Source: Thermoplasmata archaeon
GTDB lineage: Archaea; Thermoplasmatota; Thermoplasmata; Lutacidiplasmatales; SKW197
NCBI GenBank assembly: GCA_026414225.1
Contig: JAOAJK010000001.1
Span: 72,886 to 136,885, forward strand
Length of the DNA stretch: 64,000 nucleotides
Direction of reading: 5' to 3'
Part shown: one piece after another, positions 1 through 9,692 of the stretch
How the letters are laid out: every line of letters begins with the position of its first letter
Position numbering within the stretch: the first letter of the stretch is position 1
The notes under the pieces: model-generated
Databases searched by the model: none
What the model saw: the letters and a program-made list of their open reading frames with translations, nothing else
What the model was told of the DNA's origin: nothing
Position numbers and translations under genes: made by a program

Positions 1-2659
1 CAGCAATTGCTGGCTGGTACTGTCCACTCAGATTTGTTGTCACCTGGATTGGGTAAGGCAGTCCACTGGCAAGCACATCAACTGTGTAATTGAGTTTTGC
101 CTTGACGGAAGAGTTCCCTGCAGAAATGCCCGTCACAAGCACGGAATATGTACCCGCACCCGTGCTGCTGAGTACCGTCATCTGCATCGTTACCGTTCTG
201 TTGTCTCCAGATGCCATTACAAGATTACTGGTTGAAAGAGAAACTGTTATTCCGGGAGGACTCTGCGTGCTCAGGCTCACCGTGTCTGCGTTAGTACCAT
301 AGTTTATTACACTGAACTGGACCACGGAGGTGCTTCCAGGCACAAGTCGGTAGGCGCTCTGACCGATATAGTTCATTCCGATTCTATAGTTGTCTCTGGG
401 TCCGAAATCAGCAGAGGCCACGAGGGCAAAGGGCTGGGGCTGCTGGGTAACGGAATAACCGATGACCTGGACGGTATATGTCCCAGCGGCAGGGTTTGGA
501 ATATATATTTCCTCCACCACATTCCTTCTATCCCAAGAAGTCGTGGTTTCTGCAGAAACCCCATTTACAAAGTAGTTCCCGTGATATTCTTTGCCATCAG
601 GTGTTACAATTTTCAAATCAAGGTCATTCACCAACGCATAACTTGCAGTTGTGCTACCCTGATAATCAGTCCATGTGAGCGTAAGTTTAAGCGGCACATT
701 TGCAGAAGAAACATTCAATGTGGTATTCCAGGTCTGTCCGCTTGAGGTAAAATTATAGGGGCTATCGAAGAATATATTGGATTTTGGTGCTGTTGGATAG
801 ATGGCTTCCTTCAGATTCACCCTCCCCCAGCCCTGCTCGTTGCTCGGGTATTTGTAACCCATGTCCACCGCACCATTTATCTGGGTTGCCCTTATCAATG
901 CACTGCTCGGTGTAATCCCGACCACATCGGTGTAATACTGTCTTACAATTGCACTTGAGCCGGCTGTGATCGGAGTTGCCATCGAAGTGCCACCCATGTA
1001 CTCGTACTCTGGCTTTCCATCGCCGTTCGTGTCAAGCACGGCCCCCCAGCCCCAGTTCTCGTTAGAGGTTCCAGAGCCCTGGGTGGATGCCGCCGAAACA
1101 ACGGAAATTATCCATGTGCCAGGTGCCGAAATATCTGGTTTTATTCTCCCGTCGGTGCACGGCCCACGGCTTGAAAAGTCCACCATTGCATTCGGGTCCA
1201 TTCCATCAGAACCCATCTCTGGCCTCAGGTTCATCGAGGCCCCTACTGCAAGCAGGTTCTTTGCGGTTGCTGGACTACCAACGGTACTTGCACCGGGGCC
1301 ATCATTTCCATTCGCAAAATGAATGGTCAGATCCTTGTAGGTCCATCCAAGCTGGTCAATGTTCCGAGAATCCGTGGTGTATGCTCCACTCGCCGCAGCC
1401 CCAATACTCGTGGATGTGATTCTTGCGCCCTGGTTATAAAGGTACTGCAAATCGTTGTAGTAGTTCATGTTGCCTGAAATTCCACCAGAGGTAGTGCCAC
1501 ATGCACGGAATGCCAGCTTTGCCTCCGGTGCGATACCGGCATAGCCCAGCAAATAGTTACGGTCATTCACATTGCCCCCATAATATTCCTCTGAAAGATA
1601 GCCATTTCCCATCACTGAACCCGCTACATGGGTTCCATGACCATCCTCATCGTCTGCATCCACGCCAGAGACTGCAGTGAGACTCACAACCCTTTGTCCC
1701 AGGGGTCCTAGCCGGAAATCGCCGCGGAGAGTTCCCGTGTTTCCGGTATCGAGCCCCGTATCGAGCACACCTACAACCTGGTTCGTGCCCATTAAACCTA
1801 CGCCGAGGCTTGTGTTATTCGCATCCCAGGCAGGTCTTGCCATTATTATTTCTCCTGCAACATCGTTCATTATCTTCTGCTCGAGTTTCCTATCCACTAG
1901 ATAAACTTCAGGCCACTTCAAAAGGATGCGGAAAAGGTTGGGCGTTACTTTTGCAGAAATAAGAGCAGTAAGTTTCCCATCTCCTTCTCTGTGCACCATA
2001 ACATCTTCCGCACCAGAAACCAGAAGTTTCTCAACTACCGTTCTCCACTCCACATCGGGATAAACTTCTATCCAGATGTCGGTGGTTTCTTTTGGAAGTT
2101 CTTTTAGGAGATACGAGAGTTTGTATGCTGGTTGATAAATTACGATTCCGCCAACAAATTCCATTGACCGCACACCGTCCAACGCCTCACCAGGAATTTT
2201 AGCCACGAAAGCATTGTGGGGAAGATAATCATAAACAATGCAACCTTTTTCCCGCAGGGAAGAAAGCCATGTCTGTTTCACGGAGGCCTTCATCTGGATA
2301 ATGTAGTAATCATATCCAGTCGTATCGGAGAGCGAAAGGTCTGGAGGGAGTGATGGTGGATTCTTGATATTAAATTCCGCCCAGTTCAATGCAATGGTAT
2401 CAGGGCTGCTCTGGCTGATTGTATAACTTCTGGCAAGTTCTCCCACAATCCCCAATGGGATCTCCACCAAGTAAAAACCCTCGTATTCCTCAATTATCTT
2501 GCCATCTGCTGCCCCTACAATGGTTTCGATGTCTGGTGCCTTTTCTATCAAAATCTTTGTTTTTTCAACACAGGTTTCTGCCTTTAGACTTGGAGGTATT
2601 GCTGCAATCAGAGCCCATACAACAACAAGGGATACAAAAATCCCGATTTCATCTTTCAT
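1..2659 (-). CDS. Secreted subtilisin-like (S8) serine protease, 3' end outside window
   Basis: A secreted endopeptidase of the subtilase family. The frame is open from an ATG at 2659 to the window edge (886 codons) and the C-terminus is missing. The N-terminus has a hydrophobic signal segment (residues about 5-22), followed by a pro-region of some 270 residues. The catalytic triad is clear: Asp about residue 300 in VGVLDTG, His about 341 in DGHGTHVAG, Ser about 559 in GGTSMATP. The oxyanion Asn lies near 450 in ANGNDGPG. After the protease domain comes a jelly-roll region like a P-domain (about 610-750), then an Ig/NEW3-like beta-sandwich that continues off the window. It is transcribed alone from a TATA box at 2692-2700. 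A role in extracellular protein degradation or surface-protein maturation is inferred. Confidence 0.93.
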   Translation of the reverse strand, partial: MKDEIGIFVSLVVVWALIAAIPPSLKAETCVEKTKILIEKAPDIETIVGAADGKIIEEYEGFYLVEIPLGIVGELARSYTISQSSPDTIALNWAEFNIKNPPSLPPDLSLSDTTGYDYYIIQMKASVKQTWLSSLREKGCIVYDYLPHNAFVAKIPGEALDGVRSMEFVGGIVIYQPAYKLSYLLKELPKETTDIWIEVYPDVEWRTVVEKLLVSGAEDVMVHREGDGKLTALISAKVTPNLFRILLKWPEVYLVDRKLEQKIMNDVAGEIIMARPAWDANNTSLGVGLMGTNQVVGVLDTGLDTGNTGTLRGDFRLGPLGQRVVSLTAVSGVDADDEDGHGTHVAGSVMGNGYLSEEYYGGNVNDRNYLLGYAGIAPEAKLAFRACGTTSGGISGNMNYYNDLQYLYNQGARITSTSIGAAASGAYTTDSRNIDQLGWTYKDLTIHFANGNDGPGASTVGSPATAKNLLAVGASMNLRPEMGSDGMDPNAMVDFSSRGPCTDGRIKPDISAPGTWIISVVSAASTQGSGTSNENWGWGAVLDTNGDGKPEYEYMGGTSMATPITAGSSAIVRQYYTDVVGITPSSALIRATQINGAVDMGYKYPSNEQGWGRVNLKEAIYPTAPKSNIFFDSPYNFTSSGQTWNTTLNVSSANVPLKLTLTWTDYQGSTTASYALVNDLDLKIVTPDGKEYHGNYFVNGVSAETTTSWDRRNVVEEIYIPNPAAGTYTVQVIGYSVTQQPQPFALVASADFGPRDNYRIGMNYIGQSAYRLVPGSTSVVQFSVINYGTNADTVSLSTQSPPGITVSLSTSNLVMASGDNRTVTMQMTVLSSTGAGTYSVLVTGISAGNSSVKAKLNYTVDVLASGLPYPIQVTTNLSGQYQPAIA

Positions 2660-2691
2660 GGCGATCACGGGGAGCATAATCTATTTTCGGC

Positions 2692-2700
2692 TATATAAAT
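2692..2700 (-). promoter_or_regulatory. TATA box of the subtilase gene
   Basis: On the minus strand the AT-rich element reads atttatatag and lies about 37 nt upstream of the ATG at 2659. That allows a short leader. It sits in the 59-nt gap after the stop of the upstream TPR gene. Confidence 0.5.
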
Positions 2701-2718
2701 ATATTTACTTACTACAGC

Positions 2719-5700
2719 TTACAGCTGCCCGATGTCTCTATCCACAGGAGGTTTGGAAGATGCTGCTGGGGGCTGGGTCTGTGCCACCTCCTTGTCAACA
2801 GCCCTTTCTGCCGCTCTACTCTCCTTCTTCTCAGTCTTCTCCTCCACTTTCTGCTTCCCCGTCTCTGCTCTCGGAAGAATTATCTGTCGCCCGCACTTTG
2901 GGCATGTACCATAGGTTTTCGCACACAGGAGGCAAACGGGGGCCCCGCAGTCGTGCAGAATATCCGCCAGCCCGTTGCAAATCATGCACCGCTCCACACC
3001 CTTTCTTCCCGCAGGCAGGTATTCCGAGTTGGAGTCCCCGGCGGGAGTTTTCTCGACAATTTCGCTGACTTCAACAACTGGAGTGCTGACCTTCCCATCA
3101 CTGAAGGATTTAAGATGATGCAGGAGAATCTTCGCCTTAAAAATTCCAGTATTCAAGTCCTTCGCAAGGTTGAACAACGTTCTCTTCTCTGGCGGAATCT
3201 TCATCGCTTCCCTTGCAAGTGATTCGATTTCAGGGGTGAACTCATATTTAGAAGCATCCAGCTCCTCCACCGCCATGATGAAGCCCATGATTTTTTTTGC
3301 CTTCTGGACAGTGATGTTCGGGTGATTCACAACAATATCTGACAGCATTATGCCATTTCTAGCAATCCCATCAGGGTTCTTTTCCAAGCAAACTCTGAGA
3401 ATTTCGGTAGTCTCCTTATCTAGTGTCTCTATTTCCCCCTTCGAGAGGGTTGATAGTTCTATGTTTTCGAATGAAGAAAGGTAGGTAGCCACATGATCCA
3501 GCATGTTAAACGGAATCTTGCACTCCACAAACATGTCCCTTTTCGTTAGCCGCCGTTTCACCTGATACTCGTATTCAAGCACTTTTCTTGCATGGCTCTC
3601 AATATTTTTCTCAATCATCCGAATCTGGGCGGTCTTTCTACCCTCAAACGCAGGTGCAAACTCCCTGTCAATTTCAAGGGCCCGCTCAAAACATCTAAGC
3701 GCATCCTCATACCTTTCCATCTTTATCAGGCACAGTCCTTTAGCATTCCACACATATTTGTTTTCTGGGTCAAGTCCTATGAGACGGTCATAGTCAGAAA
3801 TCGCCTCATTAAATCTTCCAAGCTTTTCAAGCAGCATTGCACGATTCTGTATCGCCTCCTTGAAATCCGGGTTAAGCTGGATTACCTTTGTATAATTATC
3901 CACCGCTTCCGGAAGATTTTCCTTCGAAGCATAGATTTCCGCAAGAGCCATGTAAACCGCCGGGGCCCTGCTATCAATCTGGAGCGCCTTCTCATAACAC
4001 TCAATTGCTTCGTTCACCAGTCCCGTCTTGAAATTAGCACGGCCCATCAAATACCAGGTCTCCCAGTCCGCTTTCCCAGTGCGCACTACCTTTTCGAAAG
4101 CATCCTTGGCAGCTGTAAAATCATCACGGAGCATGTAGAGATTTCCGAGTGCTTTCCAGCCCTCTATGTTATCTGGCATTATCGCAATCGCATTTCTGAA
4201 TCTCTCGATTGCCTCCTCCACCTTCCCGTTTTCCTGGAGCACCCTTCCGAGTTTCAAAGATGCTTCAGCATTCTCACCGGCTTTCACTGCCTGTTCGTAG
4301 CATAGAATTGCCTCGTCTCGCTTCCCGACCTTCAGAAGTGCATCGCCCTTGTATTCCCATGCTCTGGTGTTCTCCCCATCAATTTTAAGCACACCGTCAT
4401 AGTATCCTATTGCCTCAGAGGGCTTGTTCATCTCGAGCAGAATTTTTGCTGCATCAAAGTAGGGCCCTACATCATTTGGCTCAAGGGCAATCGCTTCTCT
4501 GACCGCAGCCAGCGCCTCTTCCAGCCGTCCAAAATCCCATAACAGCTTCGTTTTGTCGAGCCAGCAACTCCTGTTCTGCGGATTTTTCATGAGAATCCTG
4601 TTACATACCCTGAGCGCCTCCTCCTTCTCATTCCTCAGCACATGGAGCTGTTTCTTGAGAGTTAGGAGGTCCATATCATCGGGCAACTTCTCAAGCCCTG
4701 TTTCTATTTCCCTCCTCGCTTCGTCGTATCTACCGAGAGAGAGCAGGCACTCAATCTTATCTTTCAGTGTCTTGATATCGTCAGGGGCAAGTTCCATTAT
4801 TTTGTTACAGTAGTCTATCACATCTTCTGTTCGTTTCAGGGTAAGAAGTACATCCTTTATCTGCCTGAGAAGTTCGACATTCTGAGGTGCGCGGTTCATT
4901 GCCCCCATGAGAGATACCAAGCCCTCTTCCAGCCTCCCCACCTTTATCTGCGACTGCCCCTTGCGGAGCAGAATCCGGACATCATCGGGTCTCAGGGCCG
5001 CAGCCAGTGTGTAATACTCAACTGCCTCGGCATCCCTTGCAAGCTTCGTCATTACTTCGCCCATCTGGTATAGGATTTCTGGGTCGTTCTGATCAATATT
5101 TCTGGCTTTTTCAAAATTGGAAAGAGCTTCCTCATACCTCCCTATCTGCATAAATGCCAGTCCCTTGCCCATGTAGTACTCCTTCTTATCCGGGCTGAGC
5201 TTTATTGCCTCGCTGAAGCTCTTTGCGGCTTCCTCGAACATCTCCATTTCCAGTTCTGCTCTTCCCTTCATGTACCACGCATTTGGATTACTGGGGGACG
5301 CTGTGACCGCCTTCTTGGTTAGTTCCAGTGCCTTATCAAAATCACCAGTCTGGATCAGAATCCGAGTTCTGGCGATTGCGGCTTCGGTATATTCCGGGCG
5401 CATCTCCAGCACTTTTTCAAACGCAACCAGAGCGTCTTTGAGATATCTCTCCCTTTCATAGTTTTGGGCATTTACCGCCAGCTGTTCTGCCGAGAGTCCG
5501 AGGTCCATCAATGTCTCGAGTTCCGTGGGGTCTGACTGGAGTATCTGCTTGGATACCGTATATACCTCGGAAAATCTACCCAGTTCCTTCAGAATTTCCT
5601 TTATCCTCCTCTGGACGCTCATGTCATTGGGCACAATCCTGAGATAATCCTGGTAGGATCTGAGTGCATCCTCGCTCCTCTTCAGTGAATCGAGTGCCGA

Positions 5701-6972
5701 GGCCTTTTCAAGCAGTGCCTCCTTATCCTCAGGCATGATTGCCAAAAATCTGTTACAGTAATCCACCACAAGTTCAAATCTCTGGAGGGTTCTCGCAAGT
5801 CCCCGGAGGGTCTGCAATATCTGGAGATTTGATGGGTCATGTTCCAGAGCCATTGCATAAGAGTTCAGGGCCTCCTCCGTTTTTCCGAGATTCAGGTAAG
5901 CAAAGCCCCGGTCAAGCATCGCCTGAATATTGTTGGGAATCAATCTCAGAATTTCACTTGCGCTGTTGATTACTATCTCATGCTTCCCCATCTGTTTAGC
6001 GATGTTCTTTTTATGGACCCACCATTCGGACTCATCTGGGTAGGCGGTAGTAAGGGTCTCGTAAACTTCCAGTGCCTCATCTAGACGACCCAAGGTGAGC
6101 AGAATCTCTCCTTTCATGCAGAGTGCACTGCGGTCCGTTCTGTCTATTTCCAGCACCTTATTGTATTCCTCCAGTGCTTCTGCGATTCTTCCAAGTTTCT
6201 TGAGGATGTTTGCCTTAACCGTGAGAAACTCCTTTGTGGGTTTTATTTTTATCGCATTTTCAAGCATTGCAAGGGCATCATTATCCTTCCCCATTGCAAC
6301 AAGAACATTTGCTTTCTGATACCACGCCTCACAGTCGTTGAAGTCAAGCTCAATGATTCTATCGAAGCATCCAATTGCTTCCTCATATCTCTTCAAATTT
6401 GCGAGGGTGATGCCTTTCTGAAGCAAAATCCTTTTATTGTCAGGCAGGAGCTTCAAAATCCTGTCAAAATAAAACACATTCAATGGGTCAAGTTCCTGAA
6501 CTTTGAGGTAGCATTGCACGGCTTCGTCCGTTCTTCCCAGAATTCTATAGGCATCCCCTTTGCTCGTCCAGATTGACTTATCCTTCGGGTAAATTTCAAG
6601 GGCACGGTCGTAAGCTACAAGGGCTTCTTCTAGATTCTTACCGGTAACGGTCAAGATGAGGGCTTTGTGGTACCATGCCATTCCGTTTTTCGGGTTAAGG
6701 CGGATTGCCTGTTCAAAACACGATTCGCTTGCGTCATACTGGTTCAGCACATAAAGCTCATATCCAAGGTCATTGAAAAAACTTGAAAAATTCTCGGCAT
6801 ATTTTTCAAAAGATTTTGCATTTTGCATCACATACCTAAAAATCTCAAGATATTTCTTAACCAACTCGGACTGGGGGGTTCTCTGTGCCTGGGACTTCAC
6901 CTCCTTAAACATCTCCGTTGCCTTTTTCAGCACTTTTTTTTCCTTATCCATCAGTTCGTCAAGAAACCCCAT
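2719..6972 (-). CDS. Giant TPR-repeat protein with C-terminal Cys-rich zinc module
   Basis: 1417 residues. From about residue 65 to 1150 the protein is an almost unbroken array of roughly thirty 34-residue tetratricopeptide repeats, with the usual W-Y/LG-A-Y-A-P pattern (for example AWYHKALILTVTGKNLEEAL). This should form a long protein-binding superhelix. Residues 1150-1330 are helical and not TPR-like. Near residues 1334-1366 seven cysteines occur as C-x2-C-x9-C-x4-C-x2-C-x6-C-x2-C with a nearby His, a probable RING- or zinc-ribbon-like fold. The tail is Lys/Glu-rich, then Pro/Ser-rich. There is no signal peptide, so it is probably cytoplasmic. The ATG at 6972 has AGGTGA upstream and follows the 532-residue TPR gene by 6 nt, so the two form an operon. 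The partner proteins are unknown. Confidence 0.9.
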   Translation of the reverse strand: MGFLDELMDKEKKVLKKATEMFKEVKSQAQRTPQSELVKKYLEIFRYVMQNAKSFEKYAENFSSFFNDLGYELYVLNQYDASESCFEQAIRLNPKNGMAWYHKALILTVTGKNLEEALVAYDRALEIYPKDKSIWTSKGDAYRILGRTDEAVQCYLKVQELDPLNVFYFDRILKLLPDNKRILLQKGITLANLKRYEEAIGCFDRIIELDFNDCEAWYQKANVLVAMGKDNDALAMLENAIKIKPTKEFLTVKANILKKLGRIAEALEEYNKVLEIDRTDRSALCMKGEILLTLGRLDEALEVYETLTTAYPDESEWWVHKKNIAKQMGKHEIVINSASEILRLIPNNIQAMLDRGFAYLNLGKTEEALNSYAMALEHDPSNLQILQTLRGLARTLQRFELVVDYCNRFLAIMPEDKEALLEKASALDSLKRSEDALRSYQDYLRIVPNDMSVQRRIKEILKELGRFSEVYTVSKQILQSDPTELETLMDLGLSAEQLAVNAQNYERERYLKDALVAFEKVLEMRPEYTEAAIARTRILIQTGDFDKALELTKKAVTASPSNPNAWYMKGRAELEMEMFEEAAKSFSEAIKLSPDKKEYYMGKGLAFMQIGRYEEALSNFEKARNIDQNDPEILYQMGEVMTKLARDAEAVEYYTLAAALRPDDVRILLRKGQSQIKVGRLEEGLVSLMGAMNRAPQNVELLRQIKDVLLTLKRTEDVIDYCNKIMELAPDDIKTLKDKIECLLSLGRYDEARREIETGLEKLPDDMDLLTLKKQLHVLRNEKEEALRVCNRILMKNPQNRSCWLDKTKLLWDFGRLEEALAAVREAIALEPNDVGPYFDAAKILLEMNKPSEAIGYYDGVLKIDGENTRAWEYKGDALLKVGKRDEAILCYEQAVKAGENAEASLKLGRVLQENGKVEEAIERFRNAIAIMPDNIEGWKALGNLYMLRDDFTAAKDAFEKVVRTGKADWETWYLMGRANFKTGLVNEAIECYEKALQIDSRAPAVYMALAEIYASKENLPEAVDNYTKVIQLNPDFKEAIQNRAMLLEKLGRFNEAISDYDRLIGLDPENKYVWNAKGLCLIKMERYEDALRCFERALEIDREFAPAFEGRKTAQIRMIEKNIESHARKVLEYEYQVKRRLTKRDMFVECKIPFNMLDHVATYLSSFENIELSTLSKGEIETLDKETTEILRVCLEKNPDGIARNGIMLSDIVVNHPNITVQKAKKIMGFIMAVEELDASKYEFTPEIESLAREAMKIPPEKRTLFNLAKDLNTGIFKAKILLHHLKSFSDGKVSTPVVEVSEIVEKTPAGDSNSEYLPAGRKGVERCMICNGLADILHDCGAPVCLLCAKTYGTCPKCGRQIILPRAETGKQKVEEKTEKKESRAAERAVDKEVAQTQPPAASSKPPVDRDIGQL

Positions 6973-6978
6973 CTCGGT

Positions 6979-8577
6979 TCACCTCACGATTGACTGGAAC
7001 ATCGGATCATCCTTCAATGGCTCGAAAACCTTTTCTGACCTCGCCCGTTCCTTAAATTCCTCGTTGAGAACGGCTGCCTGCTTCAGAAATGCTTTCGCTT
7101 TGTTATAATCTCCATTGATTGCCTCCAGAACGCTCTTTAGATACCATGCCTCCCCTTCCTTTGGTCTTCTCTTCAGCACCTCATTCAGGGCTTGTGTTCC
7201 CTTTTCATAATCCCGCATCTGGCAGTAGATTGCACCGATTGCAAGGTAAACATCTGGATCCTCCGGATTAAGCTTCGCTGATACTGTGAACGAATTCAAA
7301 GCTTCCTTTACCTTTCCCAGTTTTGCAAGTCCAATCCCGTTGTAGTACCACAGCACATCGTCGGTCGTGTGCACGGGGAGAATCAGCTCCATCAATTCGC
7401 CCATGTCTGCATACCTCTCCACTTCCAGCAACTTGTCAAGGATTATCAGAATTTTTTCCTTGTCATCCAAATTCTCAGAGACGAATCGTTTGATTTCTTC
7501 GACCGGTGGAGATTCCTTCGTGTACGGGGATTCAAGTATATGAGCGAGTTCCTTTGAAATCTCGGGTTCCGTTGGAGGTGTTGGTTGAGGCACTGCCTGC
7601 TCCGGCAGCTCTTCAATTTTAACTGTCTTCAGCTCAATGGGCTTCAGTTCTCTTGCTAGTTCCTCGGGTTTGGGTGTTGCCTTCGCGAGGGTGGGAAGTT
7701 CCTCAGGCACTGCCATAACCCCTTTCCCTTCCCTCGTAGGTAGGAGCTCCAGTTCCTCCTCATTTTCCTCTGTTTCTTGAGGTACCTGTTGCTGAACTTC
7801 TGGATATTCCGGCTGCGGCTGAACCTGGTCTACCGGTTGCTGGGTCTGTGGACCAATTTCGGCCTCTCTTGCCCCTGCAATTCTCTTTAAGTTCTCAGCT
7901 TCATCAGGTTTCAATGTTACAACAGCATCATAATATTCCATTTTCGGATTCATCTCAAAAAGAAGCTTGTAAATTTCCACCGCTTCATCAACTTTCCCCT
8001 GTTTTGCAAAAACCGCAGCTTTTCCTTCCAGTGCCTGCATGTCATTGGGGTTTATTTTGAGGATTCTGTCATAGTTCGCTAGATTGTTCGGCTCTACCTT
8101 TATTAAGTTCCTGTAGGCAAGAATCGCATCTTCATTTTTACCCAACACCCTGTAAGCATCACCAAGGTTTCTCCATGCAGTCACATTCTTCGGGTCAAGC
8201 TTGACCGCCTCCGAGTAACATATAACTGCATAGTTTGCAGTGCCCGGGTTAGCAAAGTGAATACTGCCCTTGAACAACCATGCATGCACATTCTTCGGGT
8301 CAAGCTGGAGAGCTTTCTCAAGAGCTTCAATTGCGCGCTCTACCTCATCCAGAGCATAGAGTCCCCTTCCCACCTCGGTGAGCAGGGTAGAGTAATCCTT
8401 TTTGTATTTCTTTACTTCCTCTACATACTTATTGTATGTTCTGAGGGCGGCTCTGAATTCATTTGCTGCCTGGTCCGGCTTTCCGGCTCTCTGATACTTC
8501 TTTGCAGTTTCCACTATCTCACGGATTTCATCTAGAAGTTTCTTTTCAGGGTCACCGCCAAACAGAGGGGGGCTCAT
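6979..8577 (-). CDS. TPR-repeat protein with Pro/Glu/Gln-rich linker
   Basis: 532 residues from the ATG at 8577 (MSPPLFGG...). An in-frame start 69 nt upstream would add a hydrophobic stretch that does not fit the rest of the protein, and the internal ATG has GGAG upstream. The first half carries about four TPR units (ALEKALQLDPKNVHAW and similar). A low-complexity Pro/Glu/Gln segment spans about residues 250-345, and a second TPR block lies near 390-500. It is probably a cytoplasmic adaptor. It is the first gene of a two-gene operon with the 1417-residue TPR protein, so the two products may act together. No enzymatic motif is visible. Confidence 0.87.
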   Translation of the reverse strand: MSPPLFGGDPEKKLLDEIREIVETAKKYQRAGKPDQAANEFRAALRTYNKYVEEVKKYKKDYSTLLTEVGRGLYALDEVERAIEALEKALQLDPKNVHAWLFKGSIHFANPGTANYAVICYSEAVKLDPKNVTAWRNLGDAYRVLGKNEDAILAYRNLIKVEPNNLANYDRILKINPNDMQALEGKAAVFAKQGKVDEAVEIYKLLFEMNPKMEYYDAVVTLKPDEAENLKRIAGAREAEIGPQTQQPVDQVQPQPEYPEVQQQVPQETEENEEELELLPTREGKGVMAVPEELPTLAKATPKPEELARELKPIELKTVKIEELPEQAVPQPTPPTEPEISKELAHILESPYTKESPPVEEIKRFVSENLDDKEKILIILDKLLEVERYADMGELMELILPVHTTDDVLWYYNGIGLAKLGKVKEALNSFTVSAKLNPEDPDVYLAIGAIYCQMRDYEKGTQALNEVLKRRPKEGEAWYLKSVLEAINGDYNKAKAFLKQAAVLNEEFKERARSEKVFEPLKDDPMFQSIVR

Positions 8578-8679
8578 GACTGCATTCGCTCCTTCGATGA
8601 TTAGGATGTTATAGGTGAGAATTATTAATACCTTTTGTATGCCCAAAGAGAAAATTTTGCTAGTGAATCCTTCGCTTGT

Positions 8680-9600
8680 TTATACAAGTGCCAGGACCAG
8701 TGCAAGGGTGGCAAGCAGAACCTCCAGCCCCAGAAACGCCATGGTGATATCCTGTTCCTTCAATCTACCTCTCCCAATCAAAAAGTGAATAATGCTTTTT
8801 GGTTTTCCTCTCCAGGTAATAAATCCTTCCCTGTCAACCACACCAAAGACCTCGGTCTTGCCCCTAAATCTTAACTTGAACAGAAACTCACAGATGTGTG
8901 GAATGAAGAGAATTATCAGGGACAGCCAGAAACCTCCGTAAATGAAAAGCAGGGGAACAAGTGTGCCTGTAATGAAGGTTCCTGAGTTGCCTGGAAAAAC
9001 CTGAGAAGGGTACCAGTTGAATAGCAGAAGGATTCCAGCAATGAGAAGGCAGAGGAGGGCAGCAGAACCCATTACCATGTTATTCACCAGGAACGCAAGG
9101 GATGCGAGCGTTCCGAGCTGGACTACACCGATGCCTGGGCTCAAGCCATCGTAGCCAGAAATTATGTTAAATGCATTTGAAAAGAACGATGTGATGAAAG
9201 GGAGGAGAAATACAAAAGGAACTACAGCAAGTATCCAGGGTGGAGATACGGTCCAGTTTCCACTAACACAGTAAACTATAAGAGGAATAGATGGTAACAT
9301 CATCAGGGGAACCTTTACCCAGATTCCAGTCCCTTTTATATCATCGATCAAACCTATGAAGCCAGCAATCAGAATAGCAAGTCCAAGTGAAATGCCGAAA
9401 TTTCCAAGTAATGTTGCCAGGATGCAGGTGATTGCTGGGAGCAAAAATATTCCTCCCCCTGTTGGGACTGCTTTTCTCTCTGGCTTATTCCTGTCAACAC
9501 GGAGGAGTTCTGGAAATTTTCTAGCATTTCTAATGTAAACACCGAGGAGAAATGGGGTGCTGAAGGTCAATCCGAGACATAGTGCAAACAGAAATTCCAT
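8680..9600 (-). CDS. Glycosyltransferase family 4 (MraY/GPT-type) membrane enzyme
   Basis: 306 residues, about ten membrane helices. The family transfers a sugar-1-phosphate from a UDP-sugar onto a polyprenyl (in archaea dolichyl) phosphate at the membrane. Visible signatures are the TGGGIF motif after the first cytoplasmic loop, the acidic GLIDDIKG motif, NAFNIISGYDGL, and a late PHICEFLFK-type loop carrying the conserved His. This matches the archaeal/eukaryotic GPT branch, which starts N-glycan or surface polysaccharide lipid carriers. The start at 9600 was chosen because a TATA box lies 26 nt upstream (leaderless). The longer frame adds 22 residues that cross that box. The exact sugar cannot be read from sequence. 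Confidence 0.87.
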   Translation of the reverse strand: MEFLFALCLGLTFSTPFLLGVYIRNARKFPELLRVDRNKPERKAVPTGGGIFLLPAITCILATLLGNFGISLGLAILIAGFIGLIDDIKGTGIWVKVPLMMLPSIPLIVYCVSGNWTVSPPWILAVVPFVFLLPFITSFFSNAFNIISGYDGLSPGIGVVQLGTLASLAFLVNNMVMGSAALLCLLIAGILLLFNWYPSQVFPGNSGTFITGTLVPLLFIYGGFWLSLIILFIPHICEFLFKLRFRGKTEVFGVVDREGFITWRGKPKSIIHFLIGRGRLKEQDITMAFLGLEVLLATLALVLALV

Positions 9601-9621
9601 GGTGGTGTATATGGAAGGGGA

Positions 9622-9630
9622 TTTATAAAT
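9622..9630 (-). promoter_or_regulatory. TATA box of the family 4 glycosyltransferase gene
   Basis: tttataaat is centred 26 nt upstream of the ATG at 9600. This spacing puts transcription initiation at or next to the start codon, meaning a leaderless mRNA, and it decides the start. Confidence 0.65.
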
Positions 9631-9692
9631 ATAGCCGTCAGGATTTGCATTGGTCCATATCCTCATTTATAACTTTAAACCTTCTGGCGAAT

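Noticed and set aside
966-1419. Plus-strand frames in the protease region
   Set aside because: They are antisense to the S8 catalytic core, whose triad is intact in the minus-strand frame.
3592-4305. Plus-strand frame of 237 codons inside the TPR gene
   Set aside because: It is the antisense of regular TPR codons and has no recognisable domain or promoter.
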